Assembly: GCF_900102515.1 (NCBI RefSeq)
Contig: NZ_FMVS01000014.1
Span: 1 to 64,000 of the forward strand
Reading direction: 5' to 3'
Length of the DNA: 64,000 nt
From: Butyrivibrio sp. INlla14
Lineage (GTDB): Bacteria; Bacillota; Clostridia; Lachnospirales; Lachnospiraceae
Part shown: piece by piece, positions 1 to 9,424 of the stretch
Layout of the letters: every line of letters starts with the position of its first letter
How positions within the stretch are numbered: position 1 is the stretch's first letter
Notes under the pieces: model-generated
What the model was told of the DNA's origin: nothing
Seen by the model: the letters and a program-made list of their open reading frames with translations, nothing else
Databases searched by the model: none
Translations under genes and position numbers: made by a program

Positions 1-303
1 TTTTTGCCTTTGGTGCACTCATTTTCTGACAATTGAAGTAACAAACCGCGGATTTAGGGGCTTAACCTATAGTCCGACGATTTGGGAAAGTTTTAATTAA
101 AAGAAAAGTGCAATCCAAGAAATTAATATGAGACGGCCGTAAATGCGCAGTTCTCGTACAAGGAGATAATTCACGAGATTAGATAAAAAGAACCAGCTGA
201 CTGTTCTGAACAAGGCTGAAAGGAAGCTGGTTCTTTTTATCTGATCCGTAAGAATTACGACGAAGACGAAAACAAGTATTTACGACCGTCTTATTTTGAA
301 AAT
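1..303. other. Non-coding left edge
   Basis: No convincing gene is visible here on either strand; stops are frequent and no start has a good ribosome site. The only clear structure is the hairpin terminator at 183-240. An upstream gene may end left of the window. Confidence 0.5.
183..240 (-). terminator. Bidirectional rho-independent terminator
   Basis: A perfect 16-bp inverted repeat (arms 183-198 and 225-240) has a GC-containing core and T-runs on both strands, so it can stop transcription from either side. It lies 64 bp beyond the stop of the AraC-type gene on the minus strand and is its likely terminator. Confidence 0.85.
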
Positions 304-1269
304 TCACTTGGCTACTTTGGCTGATACATCCCCTTTTTCTTTGCCGAGGCCACCTGAGAATAAAGAACGATACTCGCCAGGAGTGCAGCCCTTCTTTAAC
401 TTGAAAGTTCTGTTAAAGGTTGAGATGCTGGAAAAACCGGACTGCAGCGCAATATCTGTGATTGAAAGATCATCTCTTGTCAGCAGGACTTCCGTTGCCT
501 TGATACGCTGATTGATAAGATAATCATAGAAGGTACAGCCCATGTACTCCTTGAACAATCTGGAGAAATGGAACTTGGAGAAACCACTGTAGGAAGCGGC
601 ATTCTCAAGAGTTATATCATAAGCGTAGTTCTCATCGATGTAATCAATAACAGTGTTGAGCTTCTCGAAATACTCTCTGCGCTTAACAGGAGTGCTCTCT
701 GTAAAAAGATTGATCTTGTTTAGCTGATATCTTGAAAGTATGGTCATGATCTGGAACAGGTGTGAGTAGATGGAAAACTCGTAGAATTCAGTCTTCTGGA
801 AATACTCGTTCCAAATCTGAGAGAACAGATTCAAGATTTCATTATAAATAGGTGCATAGAATTCTGGCGTGATATGAATGCAGTCCTTGAGCATGTTCAT
901 AAGGCCTGAATAACCTCTTACCGATGAAAAGAAATCAATATCGAAGAGGCATACATATCTGCTACCTGATCCAGGTGAATGCAGGTAGTGAGATTTTCTT
1001 GGTGGAATAAAGATTATCTCTCCAGGCTTTACATGATGCATCTCACCCTCAATCTCAACATCATAGTGATTCTCGATAGGTGCAATGATCTCAAGAGCGT
1101 TGTGCCAGTGAGATGGATAGTCATATCCCTGTTCGTTATACCAGATTCGGATTGAACTATCCTTTGGAAAAATAGACTTCTCGTTATTACCCTCAAGTAC
1201 ACGTGAGCTATAGTCAGTGTTCTGCTGGTAATAATCTAAGGTTACGTTGCTGTCTGAACCCTTTGACAT
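304..1269 (-). CDS. AraC family transcriptional regulator
   Basis: A 321-aa one-component sugar-type regulator. The N-terminal half looks like a cupin sensor domain (HWHNALEII, then KPGEIIFIPPRKSHYLHS around residues 50-110), which in this family binds a small carbohydrate. The C-terminal ~100 residues carry the two helix-turn-helix motifs of the AraC family (ENAASYSGFSKFHFSRLF and DIALQSGFSSISTFNRTFK, ending CTPGEYR). I chose the ATG at 1269 because GGGGAGG lies 8 nt upstream; an open frame extends 34 codons further without a ribosome site. It is divergent from the xylanase operon, which it probably controls; the inducer is unknown. Confidence 0.9.
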   Translation of the reverse strand: MSKGSDSNVTLDYYQQNTDYSSRVLEGNNEKSIFPKDSSIRIWYNEQGYDYPSHWHNALEIIAPIENHYDVEIEGEMHHVKPGEIIFIPPRKSHYLHSPGSGSRYVCLFDIDFFSSVRGYSGLMNMLKDCIHITPEFYAPIYNEILNLFSQIWNEYFQKTEFYEFSIYSHLFQIMTILSRYQLNKINLFTESTPVKRREYFEKLNTVIDYIDENYAYDITLENAASYSGFSKFHFSRLFKEYMGCTFYDYLINQRIKATEVLLTRDDLSITDIALQSGFSSISTFNRTFKLKKGCTPGEYRSLFSGGLGKEKGDVSAKVAK

Positions 1270-1660
1270 CGGCGTTTCCTCCCCTAATAACAACTTTTTC
1301 AGCGTTCTATTGGTCCCCATTACCAAAATATTGCGAACGCTTTTGCGGCTAAAAAAATGCCGCACCGCCAACTATTTACTTGCAAATCATATCATTTTCT
1401 GACAACTCTTTCTTCTCAATTATTGCTATCATTCCCTAATTAATGCTCACATTAAATAAATGGCACAGTAAAAATAGTGCCCTTTTTGTGAATTATGCAC
1501 AAAAAATGCATGACAATTTTTGGCAACAAAAAGCAACATCTGCACATTGCTAGGCAAAAACTGGTAGGAACAAAACGCGCAAAGCCTTTATGCTTATAAC
1601 TATCGATGGGGGTCGATGGTAGCAAATTTTGAGTAACAAAAACTGGGAGGCAAAAAAGGA
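1270..1660. promoter_or_regulatory. Divergent control region between araC-type gene and xylanase
   Basis: A 391-bp gap containing the promoters of both divergent genes. It is AT-rich, with several similar GGCAA-containing blocks near 1520-1565 (TTTTTGGCAAC and TAGGCAAAAACTGG) that could be half-sites for the adjacent AraC protein. TATAAC at 1595-1600 is a possible -10 for the xylanase operon but has no good -35, as expected for an activator-dependent promoter. The operator assignment is inference. Confidence 0.4.
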
Positions 1661-3091
1661 GTGTATAAACGGGGCAGATCTATAGTTGCCACCTTGGGAG
1701 CTCTTGTGATGCTGACAGCAACGGCGTGCGCAAACAGCACTGCGACGGATGCACCAGCTATGCAGGGAACAGATGCCCAGGAGGCAGCTTCTGACAATTC
1801 ACTTTTGTCAACTTCCGCAGAACAACTAAATAATACAGAAAGCTCATCCTCTGAAAATTCCACAGCAGAAGCTGGTGAGAATAAAGAGGAAGAAATCCCG
1901 GCCCTGCGTGATAGCGTAGAGGAGAAGATGGGATGCCGGATAGGATGTGCGATTACCGGCAAGGAACCCTGGGACATTCCATTATGGAATCTGGTAACTA
2001 CTCACTTTAATGCAGTTACACTGGGAAACGAACTTAAACCTGATTCGCTCTTTGGCTACAGCAACGGAGCATGTCCGGGTACTACAGAAGCAGAGCTTAA
2101 CGGTGAGATCATTACAGTTCCTGTGATGAACTTCGATAATCCGGAGAAGATTCTTAACAAGTTTCTCAAATGGAATGAGGTGCATCCAGACAGACAGATC
2201 AAGGTAAGAGGTCATGTGCTGGTCTGGCATTCACAGACACCTGAGTGGTTCTTCCATGAAGACTACGACAAGAATAAGCCCTACGTATCCAAGGAAGAAA
2301 TGGATAAGAGACAGGAGTGGTACATAAGAGAAGTACTTACTCACTTCACTGGGCAGGACAGTCCATATAAAGATCTTTTCTATGGATGGGATGTAGTCAA
2401 CGAGGCAGTTTCAGATGGAACAGGGACTTACAGGTCAGATAATGAGAATCCAAACGAACCACTGTCGAACGACACTCATGGTAATAACTCCAGCTGGTGG
2501 CACGTTTACCAAAGCGAAGAGTTCATTATAAATGCTTTCAAATACGCCAACAAATACGCTCCGGCAGAACTTGAGCTGTACTACAACGATTACAACGAAT
2601 GTATGGCAAAGAAAAGAGACGGAATTGTAGCTCTTTTGAAAGCGGTCAAGGACCAGGAAGGCGAGCCTGGAGTAGGAACCAGGATCACAGCCATGGGCAT
2701 GCAGGGTCACTACAGTAGCGATTCACCATCCTATACAGATGTAGAGACATCAGCAAAGGCTTATGGAGATGTGGTTGGAGCAGTTCAGATAACTGAATGG
2801 GATCTAAGCTCCAGTGATGACTACGACGGAAGCCCCGAGTCCAAGGAAAAAGAGTACGAGAAGATGCGCAAGCAGTACAATTTGCAGTATTACGCACTTC
2901 AAGAGGTTCAAAAATCCGGCGTACAGGTTACAGGTATTACCTTCTGGGGAACTGTTGACAAGTATTCATGGCTTCAGCACAGATCTACAGTAGGTGGAGG
3001 AAGCAATAAAGAAAAAGCCCAATGCCCGCTACTATTTGATGATCTATACAAACCGAAGCCAGCGTTTTGGGTTTTTGCAGAAACTAACTAA
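1661..3091 (+). CDS. Secreted GH10 endo-beta-1,4-xylanase (lipoprotein)
   Basis: A 476-aa protein that cleaves the xylan backbone outside the cell. A lipoprotein signal ends at Cys23 (LTATAC) and is followed by a Ser/Thr/Glu-rich linker to about residue 85. The GH10 barrel shows the substrate-site block RGHVLVWHSQTPEWF, the acid/base Glu248 in WDVVNEAV, the nucleophile Glu379 in QITEWD, and the typical end PLLFDDLYKPKPAFW. Start is GTG with GGGAGG about 10 nt upstream. It is the first gene of a long operon; only 13 bp separate it from the solute-binding protein gene, so its products are probably imported by the transporters that follow. Lipid anchoring would keep the enzyme at the cell surface. 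Confidence 0.95.
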   Translation: MYKRGRSIVATLGALVMLTATACANSTATDAPAMQGTDAQEAASDNSLLSTSAEQLNNTESSSSENSTAEAGENKEEEIPALRDSVEEKMGCRIGCAITGKEPWDIPLWNLVTTHFNAVTLGNELKPDSLFGYSNGACPGTTEAELNGEIITVPVMNFDNPEKILNKFLKWNEVHPDRQIKVRGHVLVWHSQTPEWFFHEDYDKNKPYVSKEEMDKRQEWYIREVLTHFTGQDSPYKDLFYGWDVVNEAVSDGTGTYRSDNENPNEPLSNDTHGNNSSWWHVYQSEEFIINAFKYANKYAPAELELYYNDYNECMAKKRDGIVALLKAVKDQEGEPGVGTRITAMGMQGHYSSDSPSYTDVETSAKAYGDVVGAVQITEWDLSSSDDYDGSPESKEKEYEKMRKQYNLQYYALQEVQKSGVQVTGITFWGTVDKYSWLQHRSTVGGGSNKEKAQCPLLFDDLYKPKPAFWVFAETN

Positions 3092-3104
3092 AGGACTTAA
3101 GGAT

Positions 3105-6050
3105 ATGAATAAGACTTTACAAAAACTATTGATAGTACTTGGTATTCTTGCAGCAATTATTTGTTTGTGTGTAGTTCTTTCTCACCGTGAGAAAACAGAC
3201 TTTCATGAGAAATACGAAGGAACTGATCTTACCCAGGAAATTGAGGGTATGGAAAGAGTTGGAGCTTACACAGGATATGTGAACGAGCACATGAAAGATG
3301 CTCATCCTTCAAAAGATGTTGTGGTAGATGTTTTTGACTATGAGTCAACCGGAACTGTAAAGGTTGAGAAGGCTGCCACAGATGACAAGAAGGATGCAGT
3401 ACTTACAGAGACAGGCTCTAGCATAACATGGAATGTAAATGTTCCAGAAGCTGGAATGTACAGACTCTATGTAGATTACAAACTTCCAGAGTCAAGAGGA
3501 GTTCCTGCTGAGAGAACAGTTATGATCAACGGAGAGCTTCCTTTCGAGGATGCCAGAAACATCTCTTTTACAAGAATGTGGATGGACGGTGGTGATATCA
3601 AGGTTGATAACCAGGGCAATGAGATCAGACCTCGTCAGGTTGAATACTTCGGATGGCAGAGTGCATATTTCAGAGACGATATGGGATTTGTAGCTGAACC
3701 CTATGTCTTCTATTTTAATAAGGGTGAGAACAAGCTGACATTTAATGCGGACAATGAGCCAATGCTTATTTCAAATGTTGAGCTTAAGGCCATCAAGGCA
3801 ACACCTACTTACGAGGAATACCTTGCACAGAATCCTCAGAATGCAGGATCAGATGCAGCAAGGAACTTTAATTTGGTGGTACAGGGCGAGGATTCCAGCC
3901 TTCGATCAGAGTCCTCCCTATATGCTAAATACGATCGTTCCTCGCCAACCACAGTACCTAACAGCGTAACAACAACAGTTCTCAACTACGTTGGTGGTGA
4001 GACCTGGAGAAGCTCAGGACAGTGGATTGAGTGGAACTTCGAAGTGCCAGAGGATGGTTACTACAACATCATGATCAAGGCACGTCAGAACTACGCAAGA
4101 GGTTCAGTATCAAACAGAACAGTTCTTATTGATGGACAGGTTCCATTTGATGCTCTTTCAGAAATCTCTTTTGAATATGCAAACGACTGGGATTGCAAAG
4201 ATCTTGCAGCTGAAGACGGAACACCTTATAACTTCTATCTTACAAAGGGACAGCACACAATAAGACTTGAGGCAACTCTTGGAGGAATGGGTGCAATCCT
4301 TGAGGAAATGGAAGATTCCACTTACAGACTTAACCAGATATATAGAAGAATCCTTGTTTATACAGGTGCATCACCTGATGTTTACAGAGATTACCATATT
4401 GATACAACCTATCCTGAGATTATGCAGGCTATGGAACTTGAGTCAAAGAGACTTTACAAGATAGTCGATGACATGGTTGCTTACTCAGGACAGATGGCTG
4501 ACAACGTAGCAACAGCACAGACTATTGCACAGCAGCTTGAAAGATTCTGTGAAAAGCCACAGAAGATCACAACAGAGTTTACAACCTTTAAGGACAACAT
4601 CACATCAATGGGTACAGCTTCACTTAACATGAGTGAGACTAAGCTCGATGTAGATTACCTGGTAATTTCAGGAACAGATGTTACTCCAAAGAAGGATAAA
4701 GCAAACTTCTTTACAAAGGCAGGACACGAGATCAAGTCCTTCGTTGCTTCATTCTTTGTAGACTACAACTCAGTCGGTGATGTTTACGATGAAAAGAGCG
4801 GCGATGAAGTAGTTAAGGTTTGGGTACTTACAGGTCGTGACCAGGGTACAATCCTTAAGACAATGGTAGATGATGATTTCACAACTTCAACTGGAGTTAA
4901 GGTTAACGTAGAGATCGTTGATCCAGGAGCACTTCTTAATGCAGTACTTGCTGGACGTGGACCAAACGTAGTTCTTTCAGTTGGTGCAGATCAGCCAGTT
5001 AACTACGCACTCCGTGGAGCAGCAGAAGATATCACTCAGTTTGAGGGCTGGGAAGAAGTTCTTTCCCACTACTCAGAAAGCTCCTATGAGCAGTACAGAC
5101 TTGATGGTCACATCTATGGTATTCCAGAGACACAGACCTTCAACGTAATGTTCTACAGAAAAGACGTACTTGAGGAAATGGAACTTGAAGTTCCTAATAC
5201 ATGGAAAGAACTTATAGAGCTTCTTCCTACAATTCAGGGTAACAACCTTTCAATCGGTATCCCTACAGCAGCAGGAAGCAGCGGTGCTACAGCAGCTACA
5301 ACAGCAGTTATGTCAAACGCACCTGACCTTTCAATGTACTTCTCACTTCTCTATCAGTATGGCGGAGATATGTACAACGAGGCAGGAACCAAGACAACAG
5401 TTAATACAGAGGCAGGCGTTGCAGCCTTTGATGACTACGTTAGATACTTTAATGATTACGGTATTCCTACAGTATATGACTTTGTAAGTAGATTCCGTTC
5501 AGGAGAAATGCCAATTGGTATTGCACCTTATTCTACTTATAACACACTTATGGTTTCAGCACCTGAGATAAGAGGTCTTTGGGACTTCACTCTTATTCCT
5601 GGAACATACAGAGATGGCAAGCTTGACAGATCAGACTTCATCACAGGTAGCGCCACAATGATGATCAAGACAGATGATGAAGCATTAAGACTTGCATCCT
5701 GGGAATTCATGAAGTGGTGGGCAAACGCAGATACACAGGTAAGATTTGGTCGTGAGATCGAAGCACTCCTTGGTTCATCTGCAAGATATGCAACAGCTAA
5801 CAGAGATGCTTTTGCTAACCTCTCCTGGAGTACAGACGATATCGAAGTTCTGAGCAAGCAGTGGGATAACACAGTAGGAATCAGAGAGGTTCCTGGTGGA
5901 TACTTCACTGGAAGACATATTTCAAACGCTATAAGAAAGGTTATCAATCAGAAGGTTGATTCACGAGAGACCATAATTGACTACTCAATACTTATAGATG
6001 AAGAGATAAAGAAGAAACGTATCGAATTTGGTATGCCAGTAGATGACTAA
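3105..6050 (+). CDS. Large membrane-anchored sugar-binding protein with two N-terminal beta-sandwich domains
   Basis: A 981-aa protein. Residues 4-27 form one hydrophobic segment (signal anchor; no lipobox). Two related segments follow, at about 45-225 and 255-400. Both have the pattern G-x-Y-x-(hydrophobic) ... RTVxIxGxxPF ... ISF, which looks like tandem carbohydrate-binding-module-type sandwiches. A helical region links these to a family-1 solute-binding domain from about residue 570, with the typical YGIPETQTFNVMFYRKD. The ATG at 3105 has AAGGACTTAAGG upstream; the frame is open further 5' but overlaps the xylanase gene. Probable role: capture of xylan fragments for the permeases that follow. 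CBM assignment is inference from layout. Confidence 0.85.
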   Translation: MNKTLQKLLIVLGILAAIICLCVVLSHREKTDFHEKYEGTDLTQEIEGMERVGAYTGYVNEHMKDAHPSKDVVVDVFDYESTGTVKVEKAATDDKKDAVLTETGSSITWNVNVPEAGMYRLYVDYKLPESRGVPAERTVMINGELPFEDARNISFTRMWMDGGDIKVDNQGNEIRPRQVEYFGWQSAYFRDDMGFVAEPYVFYFNKGENKLTFNADNEPMLISNVELKAIKATPTYEEYLAQNPQNAGSDAARNFNLVVQGEDSSLRSESSLYAKYDRSSPTTVPNSVTTTVLNYVGGETWRSSGQWIEWNFEVPEDGYYNIMIKARQNYARGSVSNRTVLIDGQVPFDALSEISFEYANDWDCKDLAAEDGTPYNFYLTKGQHTIRLEATLGGMGAILEEMEDSTYRLNQIYRRILVYTGASPDVYRDYHIDTTYPEIMQAMELESKRLYKIVDDMVAYSGQMADNVATAQTIAQQLERFCEKPQKITTEFTTFKDNITSMGTASLNMSETKLDVDYLVISGTDVTPKKDKANFFTKAGHEIKSFVASFFVDYNSVGDVYDEKSGDEVVKVWVLTGRDQGTILKTMVDDDFTTSTGVKVNVEIVDPGALLNAVLAGRGPNVVLSVGADQPVNYALRGAAEDITQFEGWEEVLSHYSESSYEQYRLDGHIYGIPETQTFNVMFYRKDVLEEMELEVPNTWKELIELLPTIQGNNLSIGIPTAAGSSGATAATTAVMSNAPDLSMYFSLLYQYGGDMYNEAGTKTTVNTEAGVAAFDDYVRYFNDYGIPTVYDFVSRFRSGEMPIGIAPYSTYNTLMVSAPEIRGLWDFTLIPGTYRDGKLDRSDFITGSATMMIKTDDEALRLASWEFMKWWANADTQVRFGREIEALLGSSARYATANRDAFANLSWSTDDIEVLSKQWDNTVGIREVPGGYFTGRHISNAIRKVINQKVDSRETIIDYSILIDEEIKKKRIEFGMPVDD

Positions 6051-6072
6051 GTAAGTTGGGAGAAAAGGGCAA

Positions 6073-7011
6073 ATGAAGGAATATTTTCAGAAGTATTTGA
6101 CACTTCGAAAACATAATATGAAAGTAGCCTGGAAGAAGGCAAAGCTCCGTAAGATGTGCTACCTCTTCCTGGCACCCTACGCAATACTTTTTACGATGTT
6201 TTATGTGTTCCCTGTAGTAGCGTCAATCTATTACAGCTTCACATATTACAACATACTTGAACCTCCTCGGTTCATTGGACTGCAGAACTATATCTCACTG
6301 ATACTTCAGGACGATATTTTTCTGATAGGCGTTAAGAACACGTTGATGATAGCTCTGATCACAGGCCCCCTTGGATATATTCTATCCTTCCTTTTTGCCT
6401 GGCTCATAAATGAGCTACCCAGATGGATCAGAAGCATAGCCGTCATCGTGTTCTACGCCCCATCCATCGCAGGTAACTGCTATGTTATCTTCTCAGTGTT
6501 CTTTAGAGGAGATGCTTACGGATATGTAAACGCGTTTTTGATGAACCTGGGAATCATTGATACACCAAGGCTCTGGCTCATCGATCCCAAGTACATGCTT
6601 CCAATCTGTATGATCGTTATCTTGTGGATGAGTATGGGATCCGGATTCCTTTCCTTTGTAGCTGGTCTTCAGGGTGTTGACAGATCACAGTTTGAAGCAG
6701 GTTACATGGACGGTATCAAGAACAGATGGCAGGAACTTTGGTACATAACACTTCCAAGCATGAAGCCAATGCTTATGTTCGGTGCTGTTATGACCATCAC
6801 ATCATCCTTTGGTGTGGCAGATGTAACAATGGCACTTTGCGGATATCCTAGTACAGACTATGCAGCACGAACAATCGTAACACACTTGTTTGACTATGGT
6901 TATTCCAGATTTGAAATGGGTTATGCCTGTGCAATAGCTACAATCCTGTTCCTTATGATGATACTTTGTAACAAGGCAATCCAGAGTCTATTAAGGAGAG
7001 TTGGTACTTGA
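6073..7011 (+). CDS. CUT1 sugar ABC transporter permease (LplB/UgpA type)
   Basis: A 312-aa inner-membrane protein with about six membrane segments. The ABC-permease EAA loop is visible near residue 215 (EAGYMDGIKNRWQELWYITL), the site that contacts the ATPase. It is the first half of a permease pair placed directly after its binding protein (22-bp gap; GGGAGAAAAGGG before the ATG). No ATP-binding subunit is encoded in the window; CUT1 systems of Firmicutes often share a distant MsmX-type ATPase. Confidence 0.93.
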   Translation: MKEYFQKYLTLRKHNMKVAWKKAKLRKMCYLFLAPYAILFTMFYVFPVVASIYYSFTYYNILEPPRFIGLQNYISLILQDDIFLIGVKNTLMIALITGPLGYILSFLFAWLINELPRWIRSIAVIVFYAPSIAGNCYVIFSVFFRGDAYGYVNAFLMNLGIIDTPRLWLIDPKYMLPICMIVILWMSMGSGFLSFVAGLQGVDRSQFEAGYMDGIKNRWQELWYITLPSMKPMLMFGAVMTITSSFGVADVTMALCGYPSTDYAARTIVTHLFDYGYSRFEMGYACAIATILFLMMILCNKAIQSLLRRVGT

Positions 7012-7012
7012 T

Positions 7013-7876
7013 ATGAGCGCAAAGATATTAAAGAAAAGAAAGCCAAACAGATCAATAGCCGGAGATATAGCTCTTTACATTTTCCTCCTGCTGGTAGCAT
7101 TTGTAATGGCATTCCCAATTATATATGCAGTAAATGCTGCACTGAAGCCTTTGGATGAGCTTTTCAAATTCCCACCAAAGATTTTTGCTCAGCATCCTAC
7201 ACTTGATAACTTCTCAGATTTGTTCGTAACAATGGGCAAATCCTGGGTAACATTTACAAGATACCTGTTCAATACAGTATTTATCACATTCTGCGGAACA
7301 GCAGGACACCTTATAATCGCATCAATGGGTGCTTTCGTACTTGCCAAGTACGATTTCCCTGGCAACAAGGTCTTTTTCAAGATTGTAACAGTTGCCATGA
7401 TGTTCACAGGTTGGGTTACAGCAATTCCTAACTACCTGATCCTTAACAAACTGGGATGGATCGATACATACTGGTCAATCATCATTCCTGCTTTTGCATC
7501 TCCTATGGGACTCTTCCTTATGAAGCAGTTCATGGAAGGACTTCCTACATCACTTATTGAGGCTGCCAAGATCGACGGAGCCAACGAGTGGAAGGTATTC
7601 TCTGGAATCGTAATGCCAAACGTTAAGCCGGCATGGATGACACTGATCATCTTCTCAGTTCAGGGACTGTGGAACAACAAAGCATCAACATATATTTATT
7701 CAGAAGAAAGAAAAACCCTTGTATTTGCTCTTCAGCAGATTCAGGCAGGTGGTATCGCAAGAACAGGTCAGGGAGCTGCGGTTCTTGTAGTAGTAATGAT
7801 AGTTCCTATTATCATCTTTGTATTCTCTGAGAGCCAGATCCTTGAAACAATGGCAAGCTCAGGACTTAAGGACTAA
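7013..7876 (+). CDS. CUT1 sugar ABC transporter permease (MalG/YtcP type)
   Basis: A 287-aa second permease of the pair. Membrane segments include residues ~20-45 and the EAA loop near residue 180 (EAAKIDGANEWKVFSGIVMP). I place the start at the ATG at 7013, just after the preceding stop, with AAGGAG 14 nt upstream; a TTG at 7001 sits nearer that site and is possible. Together with the preceding permease it would form the channel for sugars delivered by the large binding protein. Confidence 0.93.
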   Translation: MSAKILKKRKPNRSIAGDIALYIFLLLVAFVMAFPIIYAVNAALKPLDELFKFPPKIFAQHPTLDNFSDLFVTMGKSWVTFTRYLFNTVFITFCGTAGHLIIASMGAFVLAKYDFPGNKVFFKIVTVAMMFTGWVTAIPNYLILNKLGWIDTYWSIIIPAFASPMGLFLMKQFMEGLPTSLIEAAKIDGANEWKVFSGIVMPNVKPAWMTLIIFSVQGLWNNKASTYIYSEERKTLVFALQQIQAGGIARTGQGAAVLVVVMIVPIIIFVFSESQILETMASSGLKD

Positions 7877-7895
7877 TTTGAAAGGTTGAAGCGAT

Positions 7896-9419
7896 ATGCG
7901 TAAGAAGAATTTCTTAATGAGAACTGGAATGGCAATACTTGCGATAACTGCAGCATTTCTTCAGCCACTTCAGGTTAAAGCAACAAGTACCAGTGAGGGT
8001 GGATACACCTACAATTACGATTACTGGGGCGATTATGTGAACAGTGCAGATTTCTATAATTCCTGCAAGGTGTTCACCTCATCAGAACTTGGACTTGATC
8101 TAAAGCTCAAGAATCCACAAGGTCTTTTTGCAGAAGGTAATACACTTTACCTGTGCGACAGTGGAAACAACAGAATCATAGAACTTAACAGGGTTTCACC
8201 AGAGCAGCTTGAGGTTGTGAGAATTATCGACAAGATAAATGGTGGCAGCGGGTCAAAAGAGCTGAATAACCCTACAGATGTAGCTGTTTCAGAGGATGGA
8301 AACATCTTCATAGCAGACAATGGAAATGCAAGAGTTGTCAAGGTTGATAAAGACCTGAATTTCATCATGGAATTTGTTAAGCCAACTGATAACACACTTG
8401 ATCCAAAGCTTGTATTTCAGCCAACCAAGCTTGCGGTTGACACAGCAGAGCGTGTTTACTGTATAGCAACTGGTATCAACAAAGGTCTTATAAAGTATGA
8501 GAATGATGGTACTTTCTCAGGATTTGTAGGAGCTACACCAGTAACCTTTAACTGGACAGATTATATATGGAAGAAACTGGCATCTCAGGAACAGAGAGCC
8601 AAGATGGAATCCTTCGTTCCTACAGAGTATGAGAACATCTTCATGGACTATGAAGGCTTCATATATGCAACAAAGGCCCGTACACTTGAACAGGCACAGG
8701 CAGATGAAAACGCTGTTAGAAAGCTTAACCTCATGGGTAATGACATCCTGGTTTCAAACGGCGACTGGTCTGTAGGCGGAGATCTTTATCTTGGATCTGG
8801 TGGTGGTTATGAAGGACCATCAATCCTGACTGATATCACAGTAATGGACAATGACGTATATGTTTGTCTTGACCGTAACAGAGGACGACTCTTTGGCTAT
8901 GATGATCAGGGTAAGATGGTATTTGCCTTTGGTGGTAACGGAAACATGGACGGTTACTTCAGAAGACCTTCAGCCATCGAGCACATCGGGCATGAGCTCT
9001 ACGTAGTTGACAGTCTTGACTGCTCAATCACAGTCCTTGTTCCAACACAGTTCGGTGATCTTGTTTACCAGGCTGTAGAGGAATTCGACAAAGGTAACTA
9101 CGAGACATCAGGTGCTGCATGGCAGGAAGTTCTGAACCAGAACGGTAACTACGATCTTGCTTATATCGGAATCGGAAGATCACTTCTTCGTCAGGAAAAA
9201 TATGAAGAAGCCATGAAGTACTTTGAACTTAAGTATGACGCTGAGAACTACTCAAAAGCTTACAAGCAGTACAGAAAGATTTGGGTAGAGGAGCATATTG
9301 GCTGGATAGTTGCAGTAATCCTTCTACTGTTCCTTGTTCCGCTCAGCATCGGCAAGGTTAAGAGCATACGCCACGAGATAGATACAGCAGATATATTTGT
9401 AGTAGAGAAAAAAGGGTGA
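7896..9419 (+). CDS. Exported NHL-repeat protein with C-terminal TPR-like region and membrane anchor
   Basis: A 507-aa protein with a signal peptide (residues 1-29, ending near LQVKATS). It has a set of NHL-type beta-propeller repeats (for example NPQGLFAEGNTLYLCDSGNN and NPTDVAVSEDGNIFIADNGN, with a late RPSAIEHIGHELYVVD). A TPR-like stretch follows at ~395-455 (AYIGIGRSLLRQEKYEEAMK), then one membrane helix at ~470-490. The propeller would sit outside, anchored by its tail. Proteins of this type occur with DUF5696 and Yip1 genes in sugar ABC loci; their biochemical role is not established. A scaffold or glycan sensor is my inference. Confidence 0.8.
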   Translation: MRKKNFLMRTGMAILAITAAFLQPLQVKATSTSEGGYTYNYDYWGDYVNSADFYNSCKVFTSSELGLDLKLKNPQGLFAEGNTLYLCDSGNNRIIELNRVSPEQLEVVRIIDKINGGSGSKELNNPTDVAVSEDGNIFIADNGNARVVKVDKDLNFIMEFVKPTDNTLDPKLVFQPTKLAVDTAERVYCIATGINKGLIKYENDGTFSGFVGATPVTFNWTDYIWKKLASQEQRAKMESFVPTEYENIFMDYEGFIYATKARTLEQAQADENAVRKLNLMGNDILVSNGDWSVGGDLYLGSGGGYEGPSILTDITVMDNDVYVCLDRNRGRLFGYDDQGKMVFAFGGNGNMDGYFRRPSAIEHIGHELYVVDSLDCSITVLVPTQFGDLVYQAVEEFDKGNYETSGAAWQEVLNQNGNYDLAYIGIGRSLLRQEKYEEAMKYFELKYDAENYSKAYKQYRKIWVEEHIGWIVAVILLLFLVPLSIGKVKSIRHEIDTADIFVVEKKG

Positions 9420-9424
9420 GAGAT

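Noticed and set aside
2994..3104. Longer N-terminus for the large binding protein
   Set aside because: It would overlap the xylanase gene and lacks a ribosome site; the ATG at 3105 starts a normal signal anchor with AAGG upstream.
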